Source of the DNA: Rhizodiscina lignyota
Lineage: Eukaryota > Ascomycota > Dothideomycetes > Aulographales > Rhizodiscinaceae
Direction of reading: 5' to 3'
Assembly: GCA_010015805.1 (NCBI GenBank)
Contig: ML978132.1
Span: forward strand, 62,001-126,000
DNA: 64,000 nt
Below the pieces are notes generated by a model that was given only the letters and a program-made list of their open reading frames with translations, was not told the DNA's origin and did not search any database. Within the stretch, counting starts at the first letter, position 1. Every line of letters starts with the position of its first letter. Shown here one piece after another: positions 42,577 to 53,931 of this stretch. The position numbers and the translations under genes are program-made.

Positions 42577-44565
42577 ATGGATCCATTATCAATTACGACT
42601 GCAGTTGTTCGTTGACTCCACACACTCCTCGCATCTGTAGCTTGCTAATAAGTAGACGAGCCATTAGGCTGGGTTGATTTCCGGATGCCTCTCAGCAGCG
42701 CAAGGCCTTAACACATTACGCTCAAAATATAATAATGCAACTTTATCACTCGGGTCACTCTGCACTGAGCTCTCACTCACAAGTGCGTCACTATCGCAGA
42801 TTCAGGATCTGCTTGGGTTCTCTGGTGGTGCCGCCGTCCGCCCGGAGGTATTTGTAGCCTTTGATACTGCCCTGATCGGATGCACTGTGGTCCTGTCGTG
42901 TATCGAGGAAGAAGTTAGAGCTCTTTATAGCCCTGAGGTTGGAGTGGAGATGACATGTGGAAAGAAGTTGAAGATGGCCTTCAAGGACGACACAATAAAA
43001 GAGCTTGTGCATCAATTGCGAGGACAGCAGTCCGCGATTAACCTGCTCATCCAGACTGCACAAATGTAGGTTCGTCACTAACGGTGCCAATGACAACGAC
43101 GCTGATATTTACAAATTGTAGGCGGTCAATATCGGATATCAAGCAACTGCTTAAAGACAACGCTATCGTCCTCGAGCGGGTTGCACGTGGCACTCGATCT
43201 CTCAGGAGCTCACGTCCCCAACTGAATGCTCCGAAGTCCACGCTCACCTACAGCCAATCGGTGCATTGCAGCTCAACTGAGGAAACCGGATCCTCGATTG
43301 ACTTGAGAACGGAATTCGAATTCGACGATCTCGTTGTCAACTCACGTGTATATCGACGAGCTCTACAAGCGGCATGGAGAGCGCAACCACGTGCTCCTGG
43401 TGTCTCCGTTAGATCAAAGTTTCTTGAGGGCGATGGAGACGGAGAGCTCGACGGAGGTATCGACAGGCTGAGAGCAGCCAAATGTAAAAACGAGGCCGGA
43501 AGAGACTTCATCGACGTGACTAACACATATTGCCTGGAATCACCCAGCAATGGTAGCCAAGTGGGAAATCCAAAGGACTTGAAGGTGATCGACAGAATAC
43601 AAGACGAATCTCCGAATGACGAGGTCCATTCATCTCGCGTTGACGTGCTGAGATATAGCATGAACAATTCTACAGAATCAACAAAGAGAGCGCGAGCGGC
43701 AGAAGAGCCTAGAATTATCGTACCTGCAGCAAAGAGCTCCACTGACGCTGACGAGTCTGAATGCACTCCATCTGCTCGCATTCAAGAGAGGAGGGTAAAG
43801 ACCTTGCTGACACGATTATTGCGTCCGATTTCTACCGAAACGAAACCACGACAAAGGCGAACGTGCGCAGTCAACCAAGAAGGGAAATACGCTAAATCCC
43901 ACGTGAAATTAACTGCTGACGACGACGTCTGTCTAAGACGCCGGAGGATAGCGGCAAGCCTCAAGCTAGAGGGCGATGTGGATAGCCACGAAGTGTCTGT
44001 TCGTACCATCACTGCACATGAGTCCATTTTGATCCAATTGGTGGATCATGGTCTAGGCACCGAGCTCCTGGATGTTCTGTCTGAAGTGTTGCAATACGTC
44101 CCTTCGATCAGAACACTCTGGACGAATTTGTCATCTCTTCGTCAACGCCTAGCTACTTTCAGTGACTACATCTCGACAAACGGAGGTTCAGAAGCAGCCA
44201 GAGCTGTTCCCGACATCGTCGAAGAGGTTTTAAGCCTTGTCAGAAACATTCATGCCGCTATCAAAGATTTCAGTGGACTTGGCCTTGCCGGATCTATGGA
44301 CTCGAAGCTCATTGAAAACATCTCGCAGGAAGTCCAAGGATCTGTGCGCGCAGTCCAAGCACTGGCTGATAAAGTGGCAACTTTGGTTCCGAAAGACTTC
44401 GAAAACGAGTTCCGCACGTTCCAACGGCTCAAGTTTTTCGTAAGCAGAGTAATCGAGCTCTCGAAGGTTCGGGGGTTACTTGGATCTTTTGGCCGACCGA
44501 GCGGCATCGGTATGAATATGCAGTCTCGATGGGAGGGACGGCCCGCTCTGATCGATGCCCTCTGA
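42577..44565 (+). CDS. Fungal STAND N-terminal domain protein without NACHT
   Basis: Starts MDPLSITTAV, the hallmark of the N-terminal domain found on fungal STAND/ankyrin proteins (Helo-like family), followed by SCLSAAQGLNTLRSKYNNA-type text and ASLSQIQDLLG. Exons 42577-42606, 42668-43065 and 43122-44565 give 623 aa; the first exon is 30 nt. The middle (about 150-380) is charged and disordered. The C-terminus (about 430-600) is helical with Leu-rich heptads and may form a coiled coil. No P-loop NTPase is present, so it is a stand-alone version of the N-terminal module. Role unknown; relatives take part in cell-death and non-self signalling. Confidence 0.75.
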
Positions 44566-44966
44566 TCATATAGCGCTGAGCGCTTGCCGGTATCTTTTAA
44601 GATGTATGGGCACCCCGGTGGCGAGGAGGCCGCGGAAGGGTGATACTGTGTAAGGGGTCCTTTTTACAGGGAACTCAGAGTGTGTGGATGTGGACGAACA
44701 GGTGCCGTTCCGAGCGATGGAAAGGCCTTCTTCCACCCATTTGGCGCCGCTATATCCCTGACACCAGTGGCGATAACGAATGCACAACACCATTGGTCTT
44801 GATTCACCTCTTGAAGACATGTACGTATTATGTGAAGAGTGGATTATAAATTCTAACGCCAAAAACAGCTACCTTACGATACATTCCGGCTTTGATGAGA
44901 GATTGATGTCATTTCTCAATCGTGCAAACCAATCTAAATTCTAACGGTTCCAACAAATCGAGCTTG
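44566..44966. other. Convergent intergenic region
   Basis: 3' ends of the STAND-N gene and the MCT-like transporter. No feature was seen. Confidence 0.45.
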
Positions 44967-46473
44967 TTACACAATTGCGAAGAGTTTTCTCTGCTGTCGG
45001 AATCGAGCGAGAATGAGGAATGTAGATCCGAGGACGAGGGTTGCACCGGCGTACATAGAGAGTGGCAGGTATCCGCGGGCGACGAGCTTTCCTGCTATGG
45101 GCGCGCCGACAAGTCCCCTTAAACCATGGTCAGCTCACTTTCGTTGGAGATACGAGACAAAATAGCACATACGTGATAGTTGCAGCACCCATACCCAGTC
45201 CAACTGCAGTTCCAGCCGTCTGAGGTGTCGCCAGCTTGGTTGCACATGTCGATTGGAGACTTAAGATTGACTGGGGATTGTTAACCGAAGAGCATTCGAA
45301 TTGTTTTTGCAAATACATACACCAGACGCGAACCCGTAAGCTAGGGCCCAGACAACGAGTCCCCCAACAGTGTCTGCAGCAGTCATGCAGAATGCCACGA
45401 CGCCAGAGAACATCGCGACAAGGGAGAGGAGGTTGAATGGACCGTATCGATCAGCTAAAAAGCCTGGAAGGATCCTGCCGAACAAGGATGCGCCATTGGC
45501 GATCGACAAGAGATGAAAGGATAGGCCTGTCGACATCCCAATATGAGCCGCATATGAGGTGACGAAGAAAAGAGGTGTGAACAGTCCAAGGAACATGAAA
45601 GCCAGCCCACCGCATAAGAGAAGGAAGGTAACATTCTTGGCGATAGAGAGGTCTGCCTTTGGACGGGCGTCTTTGTGAGTTTCTCCAGGGCGACTTATGG
45701 TCGGAGGCGCTCGTACGAGAATGATGGCCACAATGACGACGGGAAGTATAACGAAGCCAACCACGCGTAGGGTCCAACCAAAGCTTAATCCATCTTCATT
45801 GAGAAGCTGATCCAGAGCAATTGGCCAAATAACACCACCGACAGAAGAACCGGAAATTGTAGCGCCGATGGCGAGGCCTCGATTTTTGACGAACCATTTG
45901 GATACCATTGCTACCACCGGGATCGTGAGGAAGGATACGCCGACTCCTTGCAAGAAGCCTTGGGCGAGAAAGAACTGGTAGTATTCTTTGCAAAGAGATG
46001 TCATGAAGACGCCGATAAGAGTGCATACGCTTCCGATGCTCAGCGGGAGCTTCGAAATAATCAGTCAAGTAATCTTTGAGGATGCGGAGGCATCACTTAC
46101 AAATGGTCCAGTCCGGTCTGCAAGCACACCAGCAATGGGTGCGAAGAAGAACATGGCAAAATTCTGGAATGAGCCGATCCAGGTAATGTCAAATGCCGAT
46201 TTGTCTCTCAATTGATGAGTCTGGTAGTATTCCTGGAATATACCGAATGCGTTCAAGAAACCGACTGAACAGGAGAGCGAGAGGAATGCGCCGATGAGAA
46301 CGGCACATGAACGGAAACTGCAGGTAGTTTAGCTTGAGGAATAGTTTAGTTAATTATTTGAGAACATCGTACTTCCATTCGTTCGTAGACTGGGTTTGAT
46401 ATTCTTCATCTACGCTCCCTTTCTCCTCAACCTTCGCCATTGGGAGTGGCTCAGGCACTGTTTTGTCCGCCAT
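44967..46473 (-). CDS. MCT-like major facilitator transporter
   Basis: MFS transporter of the monocarboxylate porter type. Exons 46373-46473, 46101-46317, 45321-46049, 45173-45270 and 44967-45117 give 431 aa with twelve expected helices. Typical text: SVGFLNAFGIFQEYYQTH, ITWIGSFQNF, KWFVKNRGLAIGATISGSS (MCT signature-like), and FADRYG-type DRYGPFN between the halves. The N-terminus is a short charged cytosolic tail (MADKTVPEPLP). The Zn2Cys6 gene lies head to head, 980 bp away, which suggests joint control, but the substrate is unknown (fungal relatives carry monocarboxylates, riboflavin or secondary metabolites). Confidence 0.9.
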
Positions 46474-47453
46474 GATGCTACGAAGTATTTCTGTGTCAGT
46501 GAACAGGGAGCTAAGAAAAATCTGATAAGATGTAATGCATTATATCAAGTTCACCCTCTTCACATCGTCTCCAGTTCATATATGGAAGCCTCATGAGTGT
46601 CCTGTTCCGTGGACTATCCTCGGACGCACCCAGGCAACGCCACAAGAGGTATAAATATTGATCACTCTTCGATGTGCCATCCATGGTACCTCGCATTTAG
46701 TGCTGCAAATCTTGCGGGTGGCCGCGTGCGAATAGTGCGAAGCACCAGCACGGCTGGTGTGTATTTTCCACCGGGCTTAGAACGTGCCAAACCCCTTCGG
46801 ATATCTCTTTTCTCTCTCTTTAGGTATTCATCTATAGTCTGAACAATTGCGAATACACTGTTATTTGAGCTCCTTGTTTGGCAATCTTCTCAATTTCGTA
46901 CATCTCCAGACCAACTATTCAATTTGCCGCGTGTAATAACCTCCAATCAGAAGAGTATCCTTGCTTCTAGGTTCCCAATCCTACACGCACATTAGTCTGA
47001 ATCCCGAATAGCGTTACCGACTAGCTTCAGCCTCCTCTAACGGCCACCTCGGAGTGTCCATGAACCGACCATGGACACTGTTCGAGATGTTTCCACTCGA
47101 CCTTCATGCAGATTTTCAGGTTTGAGTCATCGCGAATCTGATAAGATAGGTTGCAGGCAAACTATCTGCACGTTTCAGGGGTCTCAATTGTGCTGCTGAC
47201 TTGCCGTTTTGCCAGACTTTGGTCGGTGAGCGGAAAGGTCTTCACACCAGGTACTCCGAACTCAGCCGCGACTGTTCCCACGCGACGGACACCCAAGAGG
47301 CCAAGTGACTAGAAAAGACGAAATACTCTTCGTTAGTTTCACTGGTTACAGCGCACTAGCAGTCTAGACCAGAGGGCTGCCGTTGCTGTCGACGCTGAAG
47401 AATACGGACACGTGACCAAGCAAGGACGGACGTTTGGTGTGTCTTCGGCAACG
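46474..47453. promoter_or_regulatory. Shared divergent promoter region
   Basis: Non-coding interval between the transporter (leftward) and the Zn2Cys6 regulator (rightward). CCG/CGG words that Zn2Cys6 proteins bind occur several times here (for example CGGACACG, CGGTCG-type), including CACCTCGGAG at about 47046 and GGTACTCCGAA at about 47252. No binding site was proven. Confidence 0.4.
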
Positions 47454-49941
47454 ATGTTCAAACCTTCAGATGTCGCTTCTCCAACACCGTCAGTACACCT
47501 CTCAAGAGTCTTCGATTTGATCCAAGATTATGACCGCGCAATGCAAAGACCGAGGCCACGTCAAGATCCAGTTTCGTGTCAGCTGTGTCGCTCGAAGAAG
47601 TTGAAATGCGATCGGCGGCAACCTTGTTCGAACTGCGTCGCCCGGGGAGTCACTTGCAAAAGCCAGAACAGCACCGATGCTGTCAGCACCGCCACAGAGC
47701 CATTACCGGACAATGCAAAAATTCTTGAACGATTGAAGCGCTTGGAGGATGCGGTATTTGGCGCAAATGGCTCAGATGTCAGGCCATCGCGTTATCCCGG
47801 TAAGAATGCTCTCCACGACCGTATTCCGATCCTGAAATTGTTGCATCAATACTACCAAGTGTTCCAGCAGTAGGAAAATGCTGCATTGTTTCAGTTGCCT
47901 CATCGAGTAAGATTGATGAGCATGTTTTAACTTTTAAGCTGCTACCTATTTGCAGCAATATTGGTCAAACGATGCGGAACTTTGCTAATATCCGCATCTT
48001 GCTTCTAGTCACCCAGGATAGTGAGCCGTCAACAAAACGTGTGGCTCTCACACCAGTCTCAGATCAAGGCATAAATAATGATTTGGATCTAAGTCGCCAA
48101 GAAGAAGCACATAAGTTCGAGCTTCTCGGCACTCGGGAGGATTCTGAAGTGCGTCCACTGCCTCTCTGTGCTCCAGGATCACATGCTGATGTACTGCACA
48201 GCTCCCCTGTCTCTCCAATGTTGTGGTCTTCCGGATCCAATCAATTCCGGAAATTCTGAGAGGCTCAACCGCCTCGAACCAATATGGACGAGCTTTTACA
48301 GGACTGCCTGGGTCATCGATTCTGGTATCGCTCCCGACACAGGCAGAAGCAGTGTATCTATTACGATGCTATGGTCGTGATGTTGATCCCCTAGTCCGGG
48401 TTTCACACGTCCCGTCGTCATTTGATCTCTTGAACGACTTCTACATGGATCTGAACCGCTCTCAACAGGTCCAACCAGGAAAGGCTGCATTTCTACTTGC
48501 AATGTTTGCGCTCACAGCCTACTTTTGGAGGTCGCCAAGCAACAACGAGATCGTCTCCCTCACTGAAGATGAGATGATTCTACTAGCACTGACATGGTCA
48601 AAAGCCGCTTTGGACGCCTTGGATTATTCCCGCCGAACAACATCTTTCACTCTTGAAGACGCTCAAGCCTCAATCATCATGTCATTTGTTGTATATCATA
48701 TTGAAGGGTTCTCTGCGAGAGGACGTTGGCTCACTGCGACAGCCGCGTCGATTGCAAAGGATTTATCACTCCATCGGATTGACGAAGAGCCATTAGCCGA
48801 CAACAGTAAGAAGGCTTTCATAGAGCGAGAAGTTAAGAGACGTGTGTGGTGGCACATTACGGCAACGGATTGGTTTGTCTTGTACTATGTTGAGTCATGC
48901 TTGGGTTAATTTTCAAACAGGTTGCTTGCTTTCATCGGAGGGCCGCAAGAAGGCTCATACTCAATTCAACCACGACAGATGCAGGTCAACCTTCCTTTGG
49001 ACTGCGACGATGACCAGCTTAGCGAGCGTTTCGGCACGTCGAGAAGTGCTTCTGTTGGGCCCACCTCCATGTCATACTTTCTCCAGCGAGTCCGACTTGC
49101 GGAGTTGAGTCGTGAGATAATAGATACAATACCTCTACCGATTTCACGGCTGAAGACCACCGACTATGACCAAATATTAGCCTTGGATCGGAAGCTGGTA
49201 ACATTTCTGGAGCAACTGCCCGATTTCTTGCGTGTCAAAGAGAACGCACAACCCTTCACGCCTCCAGACAGCAGATATCCTCACCTTCCAATGATGCGGT
49301 ACTATGTCAATGTCACTCTACACAGCAGGAGGTGCAGATTGCATCAACCCTTCTTAATCCGTCAGGGTGTTGATCCGAGATATGAATACTCGAGAAGGGT
49401 CTGTCTCGAGTCCGCAAGACTCATTATTCGAATCCAGAGGTTGCTTACTGAAGCGGGTCCGAGGCAACCGAACACACAGCAAGTAACCACCTGTGTAGTT
49501 CATTTCGCCTTCTTTGCAATCGTGGTCACGGTGATGGACCTCTGTTTCAACAGGATTGACGGAGACGATGCTGCTCGACTGACCGAAGTCATGGAAGCGT
49601 GCAAGATGATGGAGGAAGCCAAGAGTCATTCTCCCCTAGCAGGAAAGTTTCTAAGTTCCTTGTTAGAGACGCTTCAGAAATACAACATACGGCTCCCGCA
49701 GTTCAACCACCAGGGTGAAGGCCATGCTAGAGGCGTTCTGCCAGCACGGCCACATGAGGAGGCTGCCATAGCTGCAGCACCGACGCAGAACACGGTGCAG
49801 TCTTCTGCTTTTACTCCGACGAATATGCAATTTGAACCCAGCCTCGACTATTTCTTCGATACAACTAGTCAAGGCTCGCGGAACCTTGATATGCCGAGTT
49901 GGGACCAGCTATTCTCGGACATCGATACCCAAGGCCTGTGA
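47454..49941 (+). CDS. Zn2Cys6 fungal transcription factor
   Basis: DNA-binding domain with six Cys spaced C-x2-C-x6-C-x5-C-x2-C-x6-C at about 47577-47660, then a short coiled segment (ILERLKRLEDAVFG). The central Fungal_trans domain is seen in AFLLAMFALTAYFWRS, ASIAKDLSLHRIDEE and EREVKRRVWWHITATDW. An intron at 48873-48920 joins W to LLAFIGGPQEG in frame; the last exon is 48921-49941. A first intron may run from 47802 (GTAAGA) to about 48008. The piece between 48145 and 48250 does not join in one frame with the rest without an extra intron or a frame break; that junction is unresolved. The start may be ATG 47454 or 47541 (the latter directly before RPRPRQDP). Confidence 0.8.
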
Positions 49942-50661
49942 ACGCCAAGAGCGTCATGAACTTTCTCCCGGCATTGTTGCCAATACGTCTGAGGAAATAG
50001 TTCGCGTTCTGCCAGTCCAAGTGACTCCACCCCACGAAGTGTCAGTCGGCCATGTCATGTAGTCGTGGACACGCGATCGGTGGGAGTATCGACGTCAACA
50101 TCAACCACATATGCGTTGAACGTCTTCTTCAGCACTGCTGAAATGTGGTAGTCGTCATTTGCCAGACTTTGCCGATAATCCAGGACACAAATTCAGCGAG
50201 ATGAACTTCTCCTCGACTGGCGTGAGCGACTACTTGCATGGTAGAGTAGCTTATTATATAACTGGATATCCACTGGATTGGATTGGATTCGGAGGCACAT
50301 CCAATCCATTTCGATCACTGGCACGAACAGATTAAGTGATCTGAGAGATACTTTTCCGAAGATAGCTGAAGAGGATATGGGTTGAGTAAACGCTTCTATC
50401 AAGGCCACGAGTGTTGTTCATTCAACTTGAATACTCAATTCCAATCTTATTCTTGAGGGAACACTGGTTGGGACGTTTTTCTCTGTCTTTCTTCCGAAAA
50501 CTTCGAGTGTTATGCATCATTGTCGGCAGCAGTAGACCCAATTCCGGCGGCACAACCAGCTGAGATATGTTGCCATCTTTTCGCACAGGCCATCAAACTC
50601 CTGGGAACATACTTACTCATTTGTGAGAAAGTGTCACTCCATCTCACGTATCTTGCCATGT

Positions 50662-51012
50662 TCAACCAAGACAGATCAGTTCTAAGTTGGGCTGAGCAAG
50701 TGTCCAAGCGCTTTTCAGGATCCTGCCAACTCCAAGCCTCTTACTAATACCCGAGGCTGTGTCCTTCTCAACAAGCATGATGAGGTAGTAGTGGTAATCG
50801 TCCACGGCGATCTCGGAGTCGAGAAGCAGGCTTTGTGCCTCTCCTAGGAGAATGAAGCTATGTATCCCCGATTGTAGCTGATAAATACTTGGGAATGGGA
50901 TATCCCCGTCATATAGGATATTCCCGACCAGATTTGAGCCGAAGTCTTGCAGGGCAAATCGTTTTGGCAGAGCAGTGCCCGCCCAGGATTGATCGACCCT
51001 TTGACGAGGCAA
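50662..51012 (-). pseudogene. Fragment of a HET-domain-type protein
   Basis: The frame contains YYLIMLVEKDTASG and KRLGVGRILKSAWTLAQP ending near LICLG, which looks like the last part of fungal heterokaryon-incompatibility (HET) proteins. No HET domain itself is found upstream, so this is a truncated remnant next to the AT-rich block. The match is from memory and weak. Confidence 0.35.
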
Positions 51013-51039
51013 GTTACCAAGCGTGAAAGCATTCGTGGT

Positions 51040-52160
51040 AATAAGTAAATTAGGCCTTAATACTACTAATATCTATACTAGGACGTATAGAACGGCTAAA
51101 ACTTTATATCTAAATAGCTTCAAGGTCACTTAAGAGGCGTGTATTAAGATAATTAGACAAGAATACTAACAAATTAGGTAGTAGGGTGTCGCAGTGCGCG
51201 CCACAAGGAATTCTTAGTACTTTTGCAAACGATGATACCTCATCCTATCACTAAAGAATCGGTGCCAGCATACGTCTTCTTATCCGATCTCGCCTTATAC
51301 TATATCAACAAGGCGCAGATCGACGGGCGTAGCAAGGGCCAGCGATAGTCTACCGACTTTACGACTACTAGGACTGTCAAACTGAACCGACCTTATCGTG
51401 GTAAGGCAGAGTGACGGTAGATGGTACATAGCCCTGTCGTGTTGGATGTGAACGTCAGGGAGTGGTGACCCTGACGGCGAAGACATGCTAACTATACACA
51501 CGCTCGTTCAGTCGTCCACAGTACGTGAGTACAATCTTTCGCATCTAATACTGTCCAGTGGAGGCGTTGGAGAGGAGATGCTTGGATATCTGATTGGATA
51601 ATTATCTATGGATAATATTAGTAAGCTAGAATTATCTAGATAAATAATAAAGAAGTTATTCTCTAGATTATCCATGGATTATCTAGTGCTAGTCTAGTTA
51701 GGCTAGTATAATCCTAATTAGGCTAGTATTATCCTATTTTATTCTAGTAGAATATTATATTTAGTACGTACTTACTAAATATAGTATAAACCCCCGAGCT
51801 CCGAGCCTCTGCCTTTATTTATTATAAACGCGTCTTTAGACTTTTAAGTCGACGCGTTTATAATATAGTCTTAATTTATAAATATAAGTAGGACTTCTAA
51901 ATCTATATATAAAAGAAAGAATTCTACGCGTAAATCTATAGAATAAAGTATAATTTTAGAAATTTTAAAAGTCAACTCTAAAGCGGTCAAAATTAAGATA
52001 ATAAACGTATAGAACAACAACGTATATAAGGTAGATTAAGGTAAAAAGGCTTATAAGCCTAATAATAATAATAGTAATAAGTATTCTTAGTATAAAATAA
52101 TAGCGCATAAGGCGTTAGAGGCATAGTTATTAAGAAATTAAACAGATGAAGTTAATATCA
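51040..52160. mobile_element. AT-rich, probably RIP-degraded element relic
   Basis: Composition changes sharply to A/T with many TA dinucleotides and stop codons in all frames. It has duplicated words (TTAGGCTAGTATAATCC at 51698 and again at 51718 with one change), palindromic TCTAGATAA-type runs and a 15-bp perfect inverted repeat. C-to-T decay of a transposon by RIP explains this best; the element type cannot be identified. Confidence 0.6.
51820..51865. repeat. 15-bp perfect inverted repeat
   Basis: Arms TATTATAAACGCGTC (51820-51834) and GACGCGTTTATAATA (51851-51865) enclose a 16-nt spacer. The CG-containing ACGCGT core stands out in an otherwise AT-only block. Confidence 0.85.
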
Positions 52161-52480
52161 CTACTTCCTAATTAGGCAAGTTTTCACCTGGAGACGATGG
52201 ATATCTGGGATCCCAATCAGCAAGTCATCTTTATTTTTTGGCAGCCAAGGTACGTCAATGAGCGGTGCTCCCTTGAGCCACCACAGCAAACAGCGCTCTG
52301 CTACCATGCTCCCCGAGGCCCGACAACAATCGCCGCTCCCGGGTTTGAGGACAAGAGAAGGAAAAAGCGCACCGCCAATCATGTATTTAGAGCTCTTTTA
52401 TTGTTTCATGGCCGCCTTGTCAGTCTTGTACTTAGCTACCCTCAACTCGAACTGCTCCTCTGATCGACCGCACACCAACT

Positions 52481-53260
52481 TTAACGTGCTGAGACGAGCC
52501 TCAGCCCCGCGGCTCTGATGTTTCTCACTATTCTAGCAGTAATATCATCAACAAGCGCCTGATCAACAACCACCGAATATGCCGAAGGACTATCGTCGCT
52601 CCATTTGAATGCTTTCGCGTATTCCGCATGCACACGAGCATGAATGTATCCCTTTGCTCTTGCCTTCGCTTCATTCCATTCATTCCTCTCGATATCCCAG
52701 GGAGACTTGAAGTAGCCAGTTCCGAAGCTATAACTCATTAGCATAGACCTAACCACGTTGCACCAGAGCTACAGGTAGCCACCTACAGTTCGTATTTAAC
52801 TCTCTCCCACATCCGGTTTCGTAAGATGTGTATCGCCGGGTGATAAAGGTGCTGTCGAGCCGGGAAGTATGTCCTCTGCGTCTGAATGGGACTAAGTGTG
52901 AGCTGCTAGCGTATACAAGTGCTCAGCAGAGGCAAAAAAAAAGCTCCTCACCAGTTCCAGAAAATGGAGCCATTTCTTCTCCGGTAGCCCGCTCCGTTCA
53001 ACCAGACTCCTCATCATCGGTACGACGATATCTTGCCGGCGTTGCTCGGCCCACGCGGCTCTGTTCCACTTCTTTCGCAACTTCTCGGCTTCCGGATGTC
53101 TCGAGCGATTTGTGACCATCACAAACCAAAGGTCTCTAAATTAAATCCGAATAGCCATTCCAAGAAAGGGAAGAATGATCAGAAGCATGATACCACCGAC
53201 AGCAGCGGGGACGGCGATCTTCGCGATTTGTGCGCCCGAGAGTTTTGGTACAGGCGCCAT
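52481..53260 (-). CDS. Single-pass membrane protein with internal TAA
   Basis: Exons 52952-53260, 52787-52905 and 52481-52727. The N-terminus (MAPVPKLSGAQIAKIAVPAA then a helix MLLIILPFLGMAI) is a membrane anchor. The same frame continues RI-stop-FRDLWFVMVTNRSRHPEAEKL, so a TAA at 53141-53143 interrupts an otherwise continuous protein. Later parts are LSPIQTQRTYFPARQHLYHP, FGTGYFKSPWDIERNEW and VVVDQALVDDITARIVRNI. The introns are normal (GTGAGG...GCTAG; GTAGGT...TATAG). Without the anchor the frame can begin at ATG 53122. Family not recognised. It is probably a recently inactivated allele, or has a sequence error; CAA to TAA is a typical RIP change and the RIP-like block is close. Confidence 0.6.
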
Positions 53261-53931
53261 TAGGTCAGGATATCCTCTGTACAAGGCCTCGATGACGGTC
53301 GATAGTGTCTAGAATGAATAGATAAGATAAAGTAAGATGAGGTCTACGAGAATTTTTTACAATGAATGGATGAGACGAAGAAAGGTCAAATTTGTGAGGG
53401 TTTTCTACATTTTCTTCTACTTCAACGCCCACGTCCCGGTGGGTGGCCGCCGAACCAGTGATTCGGTCAATGAAAGCAACAGAAATTGTAAACCTTTCCA
53501 ACGGCATTTGGCCGCTCATCGTCGCAGAGATTAGATCTGCCACCGAAAGCGATTTCCGCAGCCCACCCAAGTTCTAGGGTTGCCCAATGTCTTCCCCTCT
53601 TCGGACGACCTTCACATGCCGAATCTGTATTCTATGCATTTACGGGGTGACTGAATCCGCCGGTACTTTGATGTGAGGGTCTTAGCATGTGACCAAATGT
53701 GCACCGAGTGTGAATGCATCGTCTGAGGAGGCACAACGACATTGAAATTGTAAGAGACTGGCGAACGGATGCGAACTTTTGGAAATTAGCAGCATTGCGT
53801 CTGACCTTCCTGTATCGTAGCGCGCCAAGGTTGCGGAATAACTGTACATGAGTTGCGTTGAAAGATACTCTATAAGCAGTCCCAAAAGGTATGAGACCGA
53901 GGGTCTGATCAAGAATGTGAGCTCAAATGGT
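53261..53931. other. Intergenic, nothing supported
   Basis: Promoter of the membrane protein gene and 3' region of cardiolipin synthase. Short frames only. Confidence 0.45.

Larger units (their letters stand above)
49942..52480. other. Decayed region
   Basis: Left part (49942-50660) is ordinary non-coding DNA. A HET-like gene fragment follows (separate entry), then an AT-rich block from about 51040 to 52160. No intact gene was recognised. Confidence 0.55.
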
